DNA of 64,000 nt from Oscillospiraceae bacterium (GCA_031265355.1 JAISCT010000042.1:1-64000); one strand, 5' to 3'. Positions 51,665-60,643 are shown, numbered from the stretch's first letter. Notes: generated by a model from the letters alone, not told the origin. Numbers and translations are program-made.

Positions 51665-52834
51665 CTATGCCAAAACAGCGTTTTCGGCGATATCATTGAG
51701 TATCGTATAACAGAGAACCGTCTGTTTTAGGTAAGGCAGGCCAAACTGCTCTTCGTAGGAGGAATAATCGCTTGTCCCTGTCTGTTCGGTGAAAAAACGC
51801 GTCATATCATCGTCGCTGACCGAATAGCCCATGTCTTCCGCGATCGCCTGCGATACAAGGTAATACGTCGCGGTTTCCAGATTCGCCTCTTTGTTGTTCT
51901 CAATCAACTCTTCCCTGCTTGAGACACCGACGTAAGTACTCAAAAATTCATCCAGACTTATCTCATATCCATCCGCATATCCCTGATAATAGTCCAGCAT
52001 GGATCTTTCCGTATATGCCGTCAGCACATCCGGCACCGAACTGACGGTCGCTGCACCGGTCAAATAGTCTCTGATATATCCCTCTACAGACGCTTTTTGG
52101 AGCTCCGCCCGCCTGCCGTCCTTTAATGCGGCCACAGTCGTCCAGCCATAGTCGGCGGCAAAATTCGTCTCGACAAATTCATCCGTCAGCTCTGGCTGCT
52201 CCGTTTCGGAAATGTAATTGATGGTCGTAACAAACACGGCGTCTTTCCCCTGAAGACTGCTCTCCTGATAGTCGTCTGGAAAGGTGACCTCCACACTGAT
52301 GGTTTCTCCGGGCCTATGTCCGATGATCTGCGTTAAGAAATCATCGATATAATTCGTACTGCCAGCGATCACGTCCGTGCCGGCGCCGTCAGTGGAACCG
52401 CCGTCAAACTCAACGCCGTCCACACTCCCGACGTAATCGATGTTGACCGTGTCGCCGTCCTCGACCGCGCGGTCTGTGATCTGCGACGGCTCCCCCGAAT
52501 AATTGGCCAACAATTCATCGATCGCAGCCTGAACCTGGTCGTCGGAAATTTGATGGACCTCACTGGGAATCGATATCGCCGTATAATCGAAAATTTCCAC
52601 GTAGTCGAGGGCTTTGACGCCCTTCCAGAATCCGTTTTCATCCAAGCCGTCGCTGGGAGAAAAACTGTCGCCGGAAAGAGAATCGTCGCCGGAAGGCACT
52701 TCAGCGTCGCCGGGAGGAACACCGCCGTCGGGAGACACCTCAGCGCTGTCCGACGATCGACCGCACCCGGCCAAAGAGACCAGCAACATGGTAAACGCCA
52801 GCAAGAGACACAGGGCCATTTTGGGGGTTTTCAT
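51665..52834 (-). CDS. Trigger-factor-like FKBP lipoprotein
   Basis: A 389-residue lipoprotein: the signal ends in LVSLAGCG (lipobox Cys). An acidic Ser/Asp/Gly linker leads to an FKBP-type domain (about 110-215, EDGDTVNIDYVGSVDGVEF, IIGHRPGETISVEVTFPDDY) and a C-terminal helical part resembling trigger-factor substrate arms. This layout places a trigger-factor-type foldase on the outer face of the membrane, aiding folding of exported proteins such as the large glycosidases. The start at 52834 is nine bases after GGAG; an ATG at 52840 is too close. The 52841-53128 gap shows only a terminator. Confidence 0.85.
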   Translation of the reverse strand: MKTPKMALCLLLAFTMLLVSLAGCGRSSDSAEVSPDGGVPPGDAEVPSGDDSLSGDSFSPSDGLDENGFWKGVKALDYVEIFDYTAISIPSEVHQISDDQVQAAIDELLANYSGEPSQITDRAVEDGDTVNIDYVGSVDGVEFDGGSTDGAGTDVIAGSTNYIDDFLTQIIGHRPGETISVEVTFPDDYQESSLQGKDAVFVTTINYISETEQPELTDEFVETNFAADYGWTTVAALKDGRRAELQKASVEGYIRDYLTGAATVSSVPDVLTAYTERSMLDYYQGYADGYEISLDEFLSTYVGVSSREELIENNKEANLETATYYLVSQAIAEDMGYSVSDDDMTRFFTEQTGTSDYSSYEEQFGLPYLKQTVLCYTILNDIAENAVLA

Positions 52835-53016
52835 CTTCATTTCTCCTCGTATACCTGATTTTATTTCTGTAAGGGCTCAACTTCTCCTTTTATAGGATAA
52901 CAGAAAATCACCGTTTTTTCAAGTCGGCCGCTGTTTTTTCATACTGGTTTCACATTTTTCACATTTTCGTCACAGTTCATGTCTCCGGCGTCGGAAGTAC
53001 GTCTGCCGAAGGCCAC

Positions 53017-53044
53017 AAAAAACAGCCCCTGGGGGCTGTTTTTT
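53017..53044. terminator. Bidirectional terminator after the meta-cleavage operon
   Basis: AAAAAACAGCCCC and GGGGCTGTTTTTT form a compact hairpin with A and T runs on both sides. On the minus strand it ends the operon whose last gene stops at 53129. Confidence 0.88.
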
Positions 53045-53128
53045 GCCTTCTCTGTCATTCTTCCTCTTCTATGGGTGAGCCCGGCGCGTATGAGATACGG
53101 GCTGGGCCCGTGAGAAATCAGACTGCCG

Positions 53129-54055
53129 TCAGGTCACGATCTCAAGGAAGCTCGGGATGACCTCGCCGGAATAGTAGAACAGACCGCGGCCCAACTGGTC
53201 GGCGTCCCACACGCGCTGCGGGTTGTCGGGATAGGCCGTGTAGCCGCCGGCGTACACTTCGATGCGGTTGCCCGAGGGTTCCCAGAAATAGATGGACAGG
53301 CCGCGGGTGATGGCGTGGCGCGTCGGACCGATGTCCAACTTCAAGTGGTTGATGGCGATCCAGTCGGCCGCGTTGCCCACGTCGGTCCAATCCTGCAGAT
53401 AGAAGCCGAGATGATGCAGCTTGCCGGGTTTCGGATATTCCACAAAGGCCAGGTCATGCGGCTTGTTTGAGCTGGTGATCCAGCTGGCCAGGCGGTTGCC
53501 GTCGGGGAGATTGCACACCTCGGGCACGAACATGCCAAACACTTCGCGGCAGAACCGCTCGGCCTCGGCGATGTTGGGGCCGTACAGCAGGAAGTGGTCC
53601 ATGCGCTGGGCGCGCATCCCGCGGGGCGGGGTCGTCCAGATGTCCGGGTTGCGGAGCTGCGGGCCCTTCGCGGCCAGTTCAACTTCGCTGTAGATCTCGA
53701 AACGGTGCCCTGTGCTGATCGTAAAGCCATAGCGCTTGCCGAAGCCGGGCTGATCTGTGTTGGCGGGCACTTCCTCCACCGCATAGCCAAAGGCGACGGT
53801 GGCGGCCTTGATGCTCTCCAGTTCCTCGGCGCTCCCCACCTTAAAGGCGACGAAATCGAGGCCTGCCTCGTCGGCCAGACGGAGCGCGACACTGTGGTGG
53901 TCGAACTCGTCGTAAGCCTTGAGCAGGACACGACCGTCCGCGGTGCGGCCCACCTCGTCGAGGCCCAACACATTGGTGTAGAAATTGAGCGTTTTGTCCA
54001 GATCGAGCACACGGAGCTGGACGAGACCGGGTCTCAGAGTGTGATTGATTGCCAT
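53129..54055 (-). CDS. xylE: Catechol 2,3-dioxygenase (extradiol, XylE-like)
   Basis: A 308-residue two-domain extradiol dioxygenase that uses Fe2+ and O2 to open catechol to 2-hydroxymuconate semialdehyde. From my recollection of Pseudomonas XylE (307 residues), the iron ligands His153, His214 and Glu265 match H154, H215 and E266 here, and catalytic His199, His246 and Tyr255 match H200, H247 and Y256, all offset by one. The motifs are RMDHFLLYG, KLHHLGFYL and GNRIEVYAGG. It is the last gene of the operon, after the ferredoxin that would repair its iron centre. The enzyme is expected to be fully functional. Confidence 0.93.
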   Translation of the reverse strand: MAINHTLRPGLVQLRVLDLDKTLNFYTNVLGLDEVGRTADGRVLLKAYDEFDHHSVALRLADEAGLDFVAFKVGSAEELESIKAATVAFGYAVEEVPANTDQPGFGKRYGFTISTGHRFEIYSEVELAAKGPQLRNPDIWTTPPRGMRAQRMDHFLLYGPNIAEAERFCREVFGMFVPEVCNLPDGNRLASWITSSNKPHDLAFVEYPKPGKLHHLGFYLQDWTDVGNAADWIAINHLKLDIGPTRHAITRGLSIYFWEPSGNRIEVYAGGYTAYPDNPQRVWDADQLGRGLFYYSGEVIPSFLEIVT

Positions 54056-54062
54056 ACGTAAC

Positions 54063-54380
54063 CTACCTGCCTTCCTTTTCTTTCGTGATGTGTCTGATTG
54101 TTAGATCGCTTCGGGGCTGCACACAGCACAGCAGCAGAATCCCCCGGGCGGCCTCTTCGCCGCTGACATGCGCCCGGCTCATCTTCTTCTCCACGTGGTA
54201 GGCCCCTTCCACAATCTGCATCTTACAAATTCCACAACCACCACCGCAGCAACCGTTACACAGCGGACCGCAGCCGGCGTGGAACATAGCGCGCAAAATA
54301 AATTCGTCTTCCCCGCAGGGAAAACTCTCCCCGCTGTCCGCCAGCAAAATCCGATGCCGCTTCACAGCCGCCGCTCTCAT
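54063..54380 (-). CDS. XylT-like [2Fe-2S] ferredoxin
   Basis: A 105-residue plant-type ferredoxin. The cluster cysteines are in the loop GCGPLCNGCCGGGCGICK and a later CCVQPRSDL. Its place directly before the catechol dioxygenase matches XylT, which re-reduces the dioxygenase Fe3+ after inactivation by substituted catechols. The loop carries one extra Cys compared with the minimal CxxxxCxxC pattern. It overlaps the aldolase stop by four bases. Confidence 0.85.
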   Translation of the reverse strand: MRAAAVKRHRILLADSGESFPCGEDEFILRAMFHAGCGPLCNGCCGGGCGICKMQIVEGAYHVEKKMSRAHVSGEEAARGILLLCCVQPRSDLTIRHITKEKEGR

Positions 54381-55390
54381 CCGCGGGCCGCTTTTTGGTT
54401 TTTCAGATCATTCGACACGTCGATGATCATGTCCTCCTGGCCGCCGACCAGCTTGCGCCGGCCCAACTCCACGAGGATGTCGCGCGGATCGAGGAAGTAC
54501 TTCTCCGCCGCCGCGTACACATGCAACAGGAAGCTCGAGTACACACCCGCATAACCGAGCATCAGAGAACCGTTGTCAATGACCTGCGGCCGACGCATGA
54601 GAGGCTGTACCACGCCTTGCGCCAGATCCATAAGACCGTAAAAGTCGAGGCCCGTCTCGATGCCGCAGCGCGCGAGCACACCGGCGAGCACCTCGATCTG
54701 CGCGTTGCCCGCGCCGGCGCCCAGCCCGCGCAGTGTGCCGTCTAAAAAGGACGCGCCGCTCTTCACCGCCTGCAACGAGTTGGCAATGGCAAAGCCCAGA
54801 TTGTTATGGGCGTGGAAACCGACCGGGATTTTCACTCGGTTCACCGCCGCCTCCACGCGCGCGGCCACGTCGTCCGGGAGCAAGTACCCGGCGGAGTCCG
54901 CCAGGTTGATGTAGTCGGCGCCGTAGCTCTCCATCTTGGCGGCTTCCTCGGCAATGCGCTCCGGAGACGCCATGTGGACCATCATCAGAAATCCGACCGC
55001 GAAGAGATTCATCCGCTTGGCCGCCGCAATGTGCTGCGCGCTGACGTCACCCTCGGTTACATGGGTGGCCACGCGCACCGCCTGCGCTCCGCAGTCGACG
55101 GCCTCCTCCAGATTTTCGATTGTACCGATACCGGGTAACAGCAGCACGGTCAGCTTACTGCTGTGAATGACCCGGCTGACCGCCCGCAGGAGCGTGAACT
55201 CGTCCACGCCGGAGAATCCGTACGTATAGCCGGAGCCGCCGAGACCATCCCCGTGGGAGAGCTCGATCAGCGCGACGCCGCTTTTGTCGAGACCCGCCGC
55301 GATGGCAGCCACCTGCTCCTCGGTGAACTGGTGTTTCACGGCGTGACTGCCGTCGCGCAGCGTGGTATCGACCACTTTGACGCTTGCCAT
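54377..55390 (-). CDS. dmpG: 4-hydroxy-2-oxovalerate aldolase
   Basis: A 337-residue DRE-TIM aldolase: VDTTLRDGSHAVKHQFTEEQ opens the barrel, LIELSHGDGLGGSGYTYGF follows, and GFHAHNNLGFAIANS carries the metal His pair. It cleaves 4-hydroxy-2-oxovalerate into pyruvate and acetaldehyde and channels the aldehyde to the next enzyme. Its ATG directly abuts the stop of the dehydrogenase gene, as in Pseudomonas dmpFG. Confidence 0.95.
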   Translation of the reverse strand: MASVKVVDTTLRDGSHAVKHQFTEEQVAAIAAGLDKSGVALIELSHGDGLGGSGYTYGFSGVDEFTLLRAVSRVIHSSKLTVLLLPGIGTIENLEEAVDCGAQAVRVATHVTEGDVSAQHIAAAKRMNLFAVGFLMMVHMASPERIAEEAAKMESYGADYINLADSAGYLLPDDVAARVEAAVNRVKIPVGFHAHNNLGFAIANSLQAVKSGASFLDGTLRGLGAGAGNAQIEVLAGVLARCGIETGLDFYGLMDLAQGVVQPLMRRPQVIDNGSLMLGYAGVYSSFLLHVYAAAEKYFLDPRDILVELGRRKLVGGQEDMIIDVSNDLKNQKAARG

Positions 55391-56269
55391 TTAGACCCCT
55401 CCCTCCCCGAGCATGCCGGAAGCCAATTTTTCCGCCGTCGCCACCGCGGCGGCGTTGATGATGTCAAGATTGCCGGAATAGGTCGGCAAAAAGTCCCCCT
55501 GCCCCTCCACCTGAATGATGACGGTGACTTTGTCGTCCTCCAGCACGGGCGGCACCCGCATCTGGTAGCCGGGCACGTACTGCCGGATCGACGCCACGAT
55601 ATCGTCGATGGACCGGCGGATCGGCGCCAACCCGACGGAAGGGTCTTTGACGCCCACCTGAATTGTATTGGTCATCATGAGCGGCGGCTCGGCCGGGTTC
55701 AGCACGATGATCGCCTTGCCGCGGTCCGCGCCGCCCACGACCTCAAGCCCTTTGGAGGTTGTCTGGGTGAATTCATCCATATTGGCCCGCGTGCCGGAGC
55801 CCGCGCTCTTGGAGGAGATGCAGGCCACAATCTCGGCATAGGCCGCGCCGGCCACCCGGGCCACCGCGTAGACGATGGGAATTGTCGCCTGCCCGCCGCA
55901 GGTCACCATGTTGACATTTTTTTCGTCTTTCAGTTTGTCGAGATTGACACAGGGCACGCAGTACGGACCGACGGCCGCCGGCGTCAGGTCGATGGCAATC
56001 TGACCCGCCGCCTGAAGCAGCGGCGCATGCTTCCGATGAGCGGCGGCGCTGGTGCAGTCGAACACAATGCGCACATCCTCGCGCCGGACGACGGCCTGCA
56101 CACCCTCGGTGGACACCTCCACCCCGTGGGACGCGGCGCGCCGGATGCCTTCCGACTCGACGATGCCAGCCATCAGCGCCATCTCCAGGTGCTGACTGCG
56201 AAAGATTTTATACATAATATCGCTGCCGATGTTACCCGGCCCGATCACGGCCACTTTGACCTTTGACAT
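55391..56269 (-). CDS. dmpF: Acetaldehyde dehydrogenase (acylating)
   Basis: A 292-residue enzyme: [18 protein letters not shown] is the NAD-binding start, and the catalytic Cys lies in [19 protein letters not shown]. It turns acetaldehyde into acetyl-CoA within a complex with DmpG. The start at 56269 follows AGGGGCGG by seven bases. It is short and single-function, unlike the long AdhE enzymes of fermenters. Confidence 0.95.
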   Translation of the reverse strand: MSKVKVAVIGPGNIGSDIMYKIFRSQHLEMALMAGIVESEGIRRAASHGVEVSTEGVQAVVRREDVRIVFDCTSAAAHRKHAPLLQAAGQIAIDLTPAAVGPYCVPCVNLDKLKDEKNVNMVTCGGQATIPIVYAVARVAGAAYAEIVACISSKSAGSGTRANMDEFTQTTSKGLEVVGGADRGKAIIVLNPAEPPLMMTNTIQVGVKDPSVGLAPIRRSIDDIVASIRQYVPGYQMRVPPVLEDDKVTVIIQVEGQGDFLPTYSGNLDIINAAAVATAEKLASGMLGEGGV

Positions 56270-56285
56270 TTTCAAACCGCCCCTT

Positions 56286-57065
56286 TCAGACAAACTCCGC
56301 CTTCACGACGCCCAGCGTGAAAAAACGCGCTTCAAACACGTCGCCCTTCCGCGCCATCGGCGCGGCGGAGAAGGCGCCCGAGAGCACGACCTCGCCCCGG
56401 TTCAGCGTGACGCCGTAGGTCCAGAGCCGGTTGGCAAGCCACGCCACCGCGGCACACGGGTCTCCCAATACGGCCGCGCCCACCCCGCGCTCCGCCAGCG
56501 TTCCGTTTTTGAAGAGCTGCATCTCCTCGCCCGATAGATCGACGCAGTCCGGGGGCAGCTTGATGTCGCCCAAAATGTAACGCCCACTGGAGGCGTTGTC
56601 GGAGATCGTGTCCACAAGCTGAATCTTCCAGTCCGCCACGCGGCTGTCCACGATCTCAAAGGCAGCCGTCACATATTCGGTGGCGGCGCGCACATCCGCC
56701 GGAGTGACGCGGCCGCCGGGCAGATCCGCCCCCAAAACGAAAGCGACCTCGCCCTCGATCTTCGGCTGGAGCAGCGCCTCCGCGGGCACACGCCCGGACG
56801 GGCACGCCATCGCGGCGAACAGATGGCCGTAATCCGGCTCGCCGACGCCGAACTGACGCTGGATGCCGGGGGATGTGAGGCCAATCTTCTTGCCAGAGAT
56901 CACATGTCCCATCTGCGTGACGCGGCGCACGTTGGCGAGCTGGATTGCGTAGGCATCGTCCACCGTGAGAGCGGGGTCCCGCTCCGTCAGCGGCGCGACA
57001 GGCACGCGCGTGCGTTCCGCCTCGTACAGCAGCCGCGCGTACTCCTGAATGCGTGTGTCGCTCAC
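56286..57065 (-). CDS. dmpE: 2-oxopent-4-enoate hydratase
   Basis: A 259-residue hydratase/decarboxylase family protein. The metal-binding EGEVAFVLG with the preceding [27 protein letters not shown] and [15 protein letters not shown] are family blocks. It hydrates 2-hydroxypenta-2,4-dienoate to 4-hydroxy-2-oxovalerate. The start is GTG at 57065, six bases after GGAGGGA. It is separated by 17 bases from the next gene. Confidence 0.92.
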   Translation of the reverse strand: MSDTRIQEYARLLYEAERTRVPVAPLTERDPALTVDDAYAIQLANVRRVTQMGHVISGKKIGLTSPGIQRQFGVGEPDYGHLFAAMACPSGRVPAEALLQPKIEGEVAFVLGADLPGGRVTPADVRAATEYVTAAFEIVDSRVADWKIQLVDTISDNASSGRYILGDIKLPPDCVDLSGEEMQLFKNGTLAERGVGAAVLGDPCAAVAWLANRLWTYGVTLNRGEVVLSGAFSAAPMARKGDVFEARFFTLGVVKAEFV

Positions 57066-57099
57066 AGCGCTCCCTCCCGGGCCCGGACGGCGAGAATCC

Positions 57100-57936
57100 T
57101 CACAGGTCCGGCGTGTTCTCAAAAAAATTCTTCAGCAGTTCGGCAAACTCCTTGGTGCGTTCGATCTGTGTCCAATGGCCGCACTTGCCAAAGATATGAA
57201 GCTGCGCGTTTTCGAGCAGCCGAATCAGCTTGAGGGACGTTTCCAGCGGGATAACCCTGTCCTCCCGGCCATGAATGATCAACGTCTGGTGGCGCACGGT
57301 GCGCAAATAGCTCTCGTTGCCCGCCATGGCCTCCACGCCCTGCTGGCGCGGCGCGGGGAACAACGCGGAAAAGCTCTCCTGAAAGCCCGGCAGGATGCTG
57401 GACTCATAGCGCAGCTTGGCGAGGTCGTCCGAGACGATCTTGCGGTTGTAGGCAAAGATGTCGAGCAATTCCTTCATATTGTCCAGCGACGGCGTGTAAC
57501 CCCACACGCGGTCGAGCCCGTAGGTGATCGGGAACGTGACGCCCATGCTGCCCATGAGCACCAGCTTGTCCACGCGCGCCGGATACTTCACAGCCACCGC
57601 CAGGGCCAGCGCGCCGCCGAAGGAGTTGCCAACGAGGTGCACTTTGTCGAGTTTCAGCGCGTCCAGCAAGTCGATCGTCTGCTGTACCCAGGCGTTCATG
57701 TTGCAAACGAGGCCCTCCGGCCGGTCGGTATACCCGAACCCCACCATGTCCGGCGCCACCACTCGGTAATGCTCGGACAGCAGCGGGAACAGTTTGTTCC
57801 AGTTGGCCCACGCGGTGACGCCGGGGCCAGAACCGTGCAGCATCACAACGGGCGCCCCGCTGCCCACATCGTGATAATTCGTGCGAAATCCCCCGGTTTG
57901 GATGGAGGACGCGATCTCAGGTTTGCTTGCTGACAT
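57100..57936 (-). CDS. dmpD: 2-Hydroxymuconate semialdehyde hydrolase (alpha/beta fold)
   Basis: A 278-residue C-C bond hydrolase of the alpha/beta-hydrolase fold: VVMLHGSGPGVTAWANW, nucleophile S105 in LVGNSFGGALAL, D226 in HGREDRVIP and H254 in KCGHWTQIE. It hydrolyses the ring-cleavage product to 2-hydroxypentadienoate and an acid (formate or acetate for catechol or methylcatechol). The presence of this enzyme and absence of the dehydrogenase/decarboxylase branch mean the operon uses the hydrolytic route. The start at 57936 follows AGAGGAG. Confidence 0.93.
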   Translation of the reverse strand: MSASKPEIASSIQTGGFRTNYHDVGSGAPVVMLHGSGPGVTAWANWNKLFPLLSEHYRVVAPDMVGFGYTDRPEGLVCNMNAWVQQTIDLLDALKLDKVHLVGNSFGGALALAVAVKYPARVDKLVLMGSMGVTFPITYGLDRVWGYTPSLDNMKELLDIFAYNRKIVSDDLAKLRYESSILPGFQESFSALFPAPRQQGVEAMAGNESYLRTVRHQTLIIHGREDRVIPLETSLKLIRLLENAQLHIFGKCGHWTQIERTKEFAELLKNFFENTPDL

Positions 57937-58002
57937 GGCGGTATCTCCTCTCTGATTTTCGTATTTGGATGCCTCCAACAATGTTTCCGTCCGTCTGGGC
58001 AC

Positions 58003-58797
58003 TCACTCTTTCCGTCTGAAGCCGATGGCGTAGGAGATCTCCTCCGCCGCCTGCTTCAACATCGCGACAGTCTGGTTCAGTTTGTCCCCCAACATGTTGT
58101 TATAGAGACCCGACACGCTGACGGCGTAACGCGCGTTGCTGTCTTTGTCGAAGATCGGCACGGCCACGCACCGCAGGCCGTCCATCACTTCTCTATCGTC
58201 CATGGCGTAACCCTGTTTGCGGATCTTCGCCAATTCCTGTTCCATCTCGGGAACCGTCGTGATCGTGCGTTTTGTGAAACGGGGCATCCCCTTTGTGGAG
58301 AGAATGGAGCGCACCTCCGCGTAAGACTTATACGCCAGCAGCGCCTTGCCGAGCCCCGTACAGTGCATCGGTTGCCGGCCGCCCACCTCGGAGACGATCC
58401 GTATCATCTGCGTGGAATCCACCTTTTCGAGATAGAGCACCTCGCCGTCCTCCTCGGTGGCAAGCTGCAGCATCTCGCCCAGCTGAGCGTTGATGGCCCG
58501 CATGTGGGGCAAGGCCACTGCGCGCACATCCCACAGCGAGGCAACGACGTTTCCGATCTCAAAAAACCGAACGCCCAGCCGATAGAGCCCCGTCGCGGAG
58601 GACTGCGTCAGATAGTGGTAGTCCCGCAGTGTGGAGAGCAGCCCGTGGATTGTGCTCTTGGGCCAGCCCAGCCGCTTGGAGAGCTCCGTAACGGAGATGT
58701 CCCGCTTGACTTCCGCCATGATGTCAAGCAGAGTCAGCGCGCGCGCCACAGACTGCACATGGGACAGCTTTGCCTTTGGCTGACCGCTTTCGCTCAT
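58003..58797 (-). CDS. IclR-family regulator of the meta-cleavage operon
   Basis: A 264-residue IclR protein: winged helix at about 12-75 (VTELSKRLGWPKSTIHGLL), effector domain at about 85-255 with MHCTGLGKALLAYK and GYAMDDREVMDGLRCVAVPI. IclR proteins often control aromatic catabolism. The start at 58797 follows GGAGGAA by six bases. It is the first gene of the operon with a palindrome at its own promoter, so it likely regulates itself and the six enzymes downstream. Confidence 0.9.
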   Translation of the reverse strand: MSESGQPKAKLSHVQSVARALTLLDIMAEVKRDISVTELSKRLGWPKSTIHGLLSTLRDYHYLTQSSATGLYRLGVRFFEIGNVVASLWDVRAVALPHMRAINAQLGEMLQLATEEDGEVLYLEKVDSTQMIRIVSEVGGRQPMHCTGLGKALLAYKSYAEVRSILSTKGMPRFTKRTITTVPEMEQELAKIRKQGYAMDDREVMDGLRCVAVPIFDKDSNARYAVSVSGLYNNMLGDKLNQTVAMLKQAAEEISYAIGFRRKE

Positions 58798-58838
58798 GGT
58801 AACTTCCTCCGTCAATGATCCCTATCGCTAAAACAACC

Positions 58839-58853
58839 GTCGAATCCTTCGAC
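58839..58853. promoter_or_regulatory. Likely IclR operator
   Basis: GTCGAATCCTTCGAC is a perfect 6-base-arm palindrome with a 3-base centre. It begins 11 bases past the -10, covering the likely transcription start. A related GTCGAAT half-site lies near 58912. Confidence 0.65.
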
Positions 58854-58863
58854 ACGTATGTAC

Positions 58864-58892
58864 ATAATAACATCGGTTCGTCTCTCCTTCAA
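58864..58892 (-). promoter_or_regulatory. Sigma-A promoter of the meta-cleavage operon
   Basis: On the minus strand TTGAAG (58892-58887), 17-base spacer, TATTAT (58869-58864), 67 bases before the IclR start. The rest of the 58798-59185 gap has only the hairpin near 59068. Confidence 0.7.
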
Positions 58893-59067
58893 CAGGTGTT
58901 GTTCCCAAATGTCGAATAAGTGTTCACGTGTATCAAATTTTTACTTTTTCGGCCCTCCCGTAACCGAAACACCCCTGCCGAACAAGCGCCGCAAACGATG
59001 TGTACCAATTATATTTTACTATATTCCCCGCTTTTGTACAAGACCCCAATATTGGTGTCATAGCCAA

Positions 59068-59116
59068 ACAGGCACCACTACATCTTGTGTATTTTGCAAG
59101 ATGTAGTGGTACCTGT
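59068..59116 (-). terminator. Long hairpin, probable terminator of the his operon
   Basis: 20-base arms (59068-59087 and 59097-59116, one mismatch, core CACTACATCTTG) around a 9-base loop. On the minus strand only TTTGG follows, so termination would depend on the stem. It lies 70 bases after hisIE. Confidence 0.5.
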
Positions 59117-59185
59117 CGACGTGGCGTCTACGTAAAAAATTTTCCGGCGCGGCGCCAGTTAAGAATTTCCAGGGGCGTGACGCCT

Positions 59186-59896
59186 CTATGTGTTCCTGTC
59201 TGTGACGCGCTGGGATTTGCGGTTGCCGATTTTGGCGCGGCGGGCGGTCAGCTCGGCGGTGACGGCCGCGAGAGGCAGATCCTGCGCCGCCATGAGGACC
59301 AGCAAATGGTAAATAAGATCGCAGATCTCCTGCGCCGTTTGGACATTGTCCCCGTTTTTGGCGGCGATCAACACCTCGGCGGTCTCCTCGCCCACCTTTT
59401 TCAGAATCTTATCCAGTCCCTTTTCAAACAGATAGCAGGTGTAAGAGCCTTCTTGCGGGTGCGCCCGACGCAGCCGCACCACCGCGTCCAGCGCCTGCCA
59501 CACGTCCGCCGGCGGCGTAAGCGGCGCGGCGCTGTCCGCCTCGCCTTCCGCTCCCGACACCCGGCGAAAAAAACAGGAAACCGCCCCCGTGTGGCAGACA
59601 GGCCCGACGGGGTCGCACAGATAGAGCAGCGTGTCCTCGTCGCAGTCCGCCCACACGGCCCGCACATACAGCACATGGCCGGATGTCTCCCCCTTGTTCC
59701 ACAGGACCTGCCGGCTCCGACTCCAAAACCAGGCCGTACCGGTCGAAAGCGTCCGCGTCAGGGCTTCGCGGTTCACATAGCCCAGCATGAGCACCGCCCG
59801 GGTCTCGGCGTCTTGCGCCACGGCCGGGATAAGCGATTCTTTTTGAAAGAGTCGGCCCAGATCATAGGCCGCCCTTGAATTTCCTTTTATTTCCAT
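59186..59896 (-). CDS. hisIE: Bifunctional phosphoribosyl-AMP cyclohydrolase / phosphoribosyl-ATP pyrophosphatase
   Basis: A 236-residue fusion. HisI part (about 20-115): AVLMLGYVNREAL, WSRSRQVLWNKGETSGH, the metal site DCDEDTLLYL. HisE part (about 130-215): GSYTCYLFEKGLDKILKKVGEE. It performs the second and third steps of histidine synthesis. The start at 59896 directly follows the hisA stop, with GGAGG inside hisA. Confidence 0.95.
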   Translation of the reverse strand: MEIKGNSRAAYDLGRLFQKESLIPAVAQDAETRAVLMLGYVNREALTRTLSTGTAWFWSRSRQVLWNKGETSGHVLYVRAVWADCDEDTLLYLCDPVGPVCHTGAVSCFFRRVSGAEGEADSAAPLTPPADVWQALDAVVRLRRAHPQEGSYTCYLFEKGLDKILKKVGEETAEVLIAAKNGDNVQTAQEICDLIYHLLVLMAAQDLPLAAVTAELTARRAKIGNRKSQRVTDRNT

Positions 59897-60643
59897 TTAT
59901 ATCTTACCTCCGGCGCGCGCGGCTTGCGCCCCGGCCGCGCGCAGGCACTCGGCCAGGTCGAGGCGCCCGGCATACAGCGCCTTGCCTATGATAACGCCGT
60001 CCATGCCCGCCTCGCGGAGCCGCACCAGATCCTCCGGCGCGGACACGCCGCCGCTGGCCACCAGGCGGCAGGCGCAGGCGGCCCGCAGCGCGCGCAGCGG
60101 CGCGAGACTCGGCCCGGTCAACGCGCCGTCCGCGGCGATATCGGTAAAGATGATCGTCTGCACGCCGAGCGCCTCCACGGCGCGCGCCAGGTCGAGCGCG
60201 TCCACCTGCGCGTCCCGCAGCCATCCCTCGGTGCGGACTCGCCCGTCCCGGGCGTCGATGCCCACCGCGACCCGCGCGCCGTAGCGCGCCACGGCCGCCT
60301 GCACAAAGACCGGGTCCGTCACGGCCGCCGAGCCTACCACAAAGCGCCACACGCCGAGTGCGTCGGCCCGCATGAGATCGGCCATTGTGCGCAGCCCCCC
60401 GCCCAGTTCGATACGAACCGGCGCCGCCGCGGCCGTCACCGCGGCCACCACGGCTTCATTGCGGCGCACGCCGTCCTTCGCGCCGTCCAGGTCGACCACA
60501 TGGATCAGCGGCGCGCCCGCCGCCCGGTAGGCGGCGGCCACGGCCGTCGGTTCCCCGGCCACCTCGTGTACCGTATCGAAATCCCCCTGCAGCAGACGCA
60601 CACAACGTCCGTCCTTCAGATCGATCGCCGGTATTACCTCCAT
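59897..60643 (-). CDS. hisA: ProFAR isomerase HisA
   Basis: A 248-residue (beta/alpha)8 barrel: VIPAIDLKDGRCVRLLQGD, the catalytic Asp in HVVDLDGAKDG, ELGGGLRTMADL and TDIAADGALTGPS. It isomerises ProFAR to PRFAR. The start at 60643 follows GGAGGG. A much longer same-frame ORF across hisB is not real. hisH and hisF, which would use its product, are missing on either side. Confidence 0.95.
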   Translation of the reverse strand: MEVIPAIDLKDGRCVRLLQGDFDTVHEVAGEPTAVAAAYRAAGAPLIHVVDLDGAKDGVRRNEAVVAAVTAAAAPVRIELGGGLRTMADLMRADALGVWRFVVGSAAVTDPVFVQAAVARYGARVAVGIDARDGRVRTEGWLRDAQVDALDLARAVEALGVQTIIFTDIAADGALTGPSLAPLRALRAACACRLVASGGVSAPEDLVRLREAGMDGVIIGKALYAGRLDLAECLRAAGAQAARAGGKI

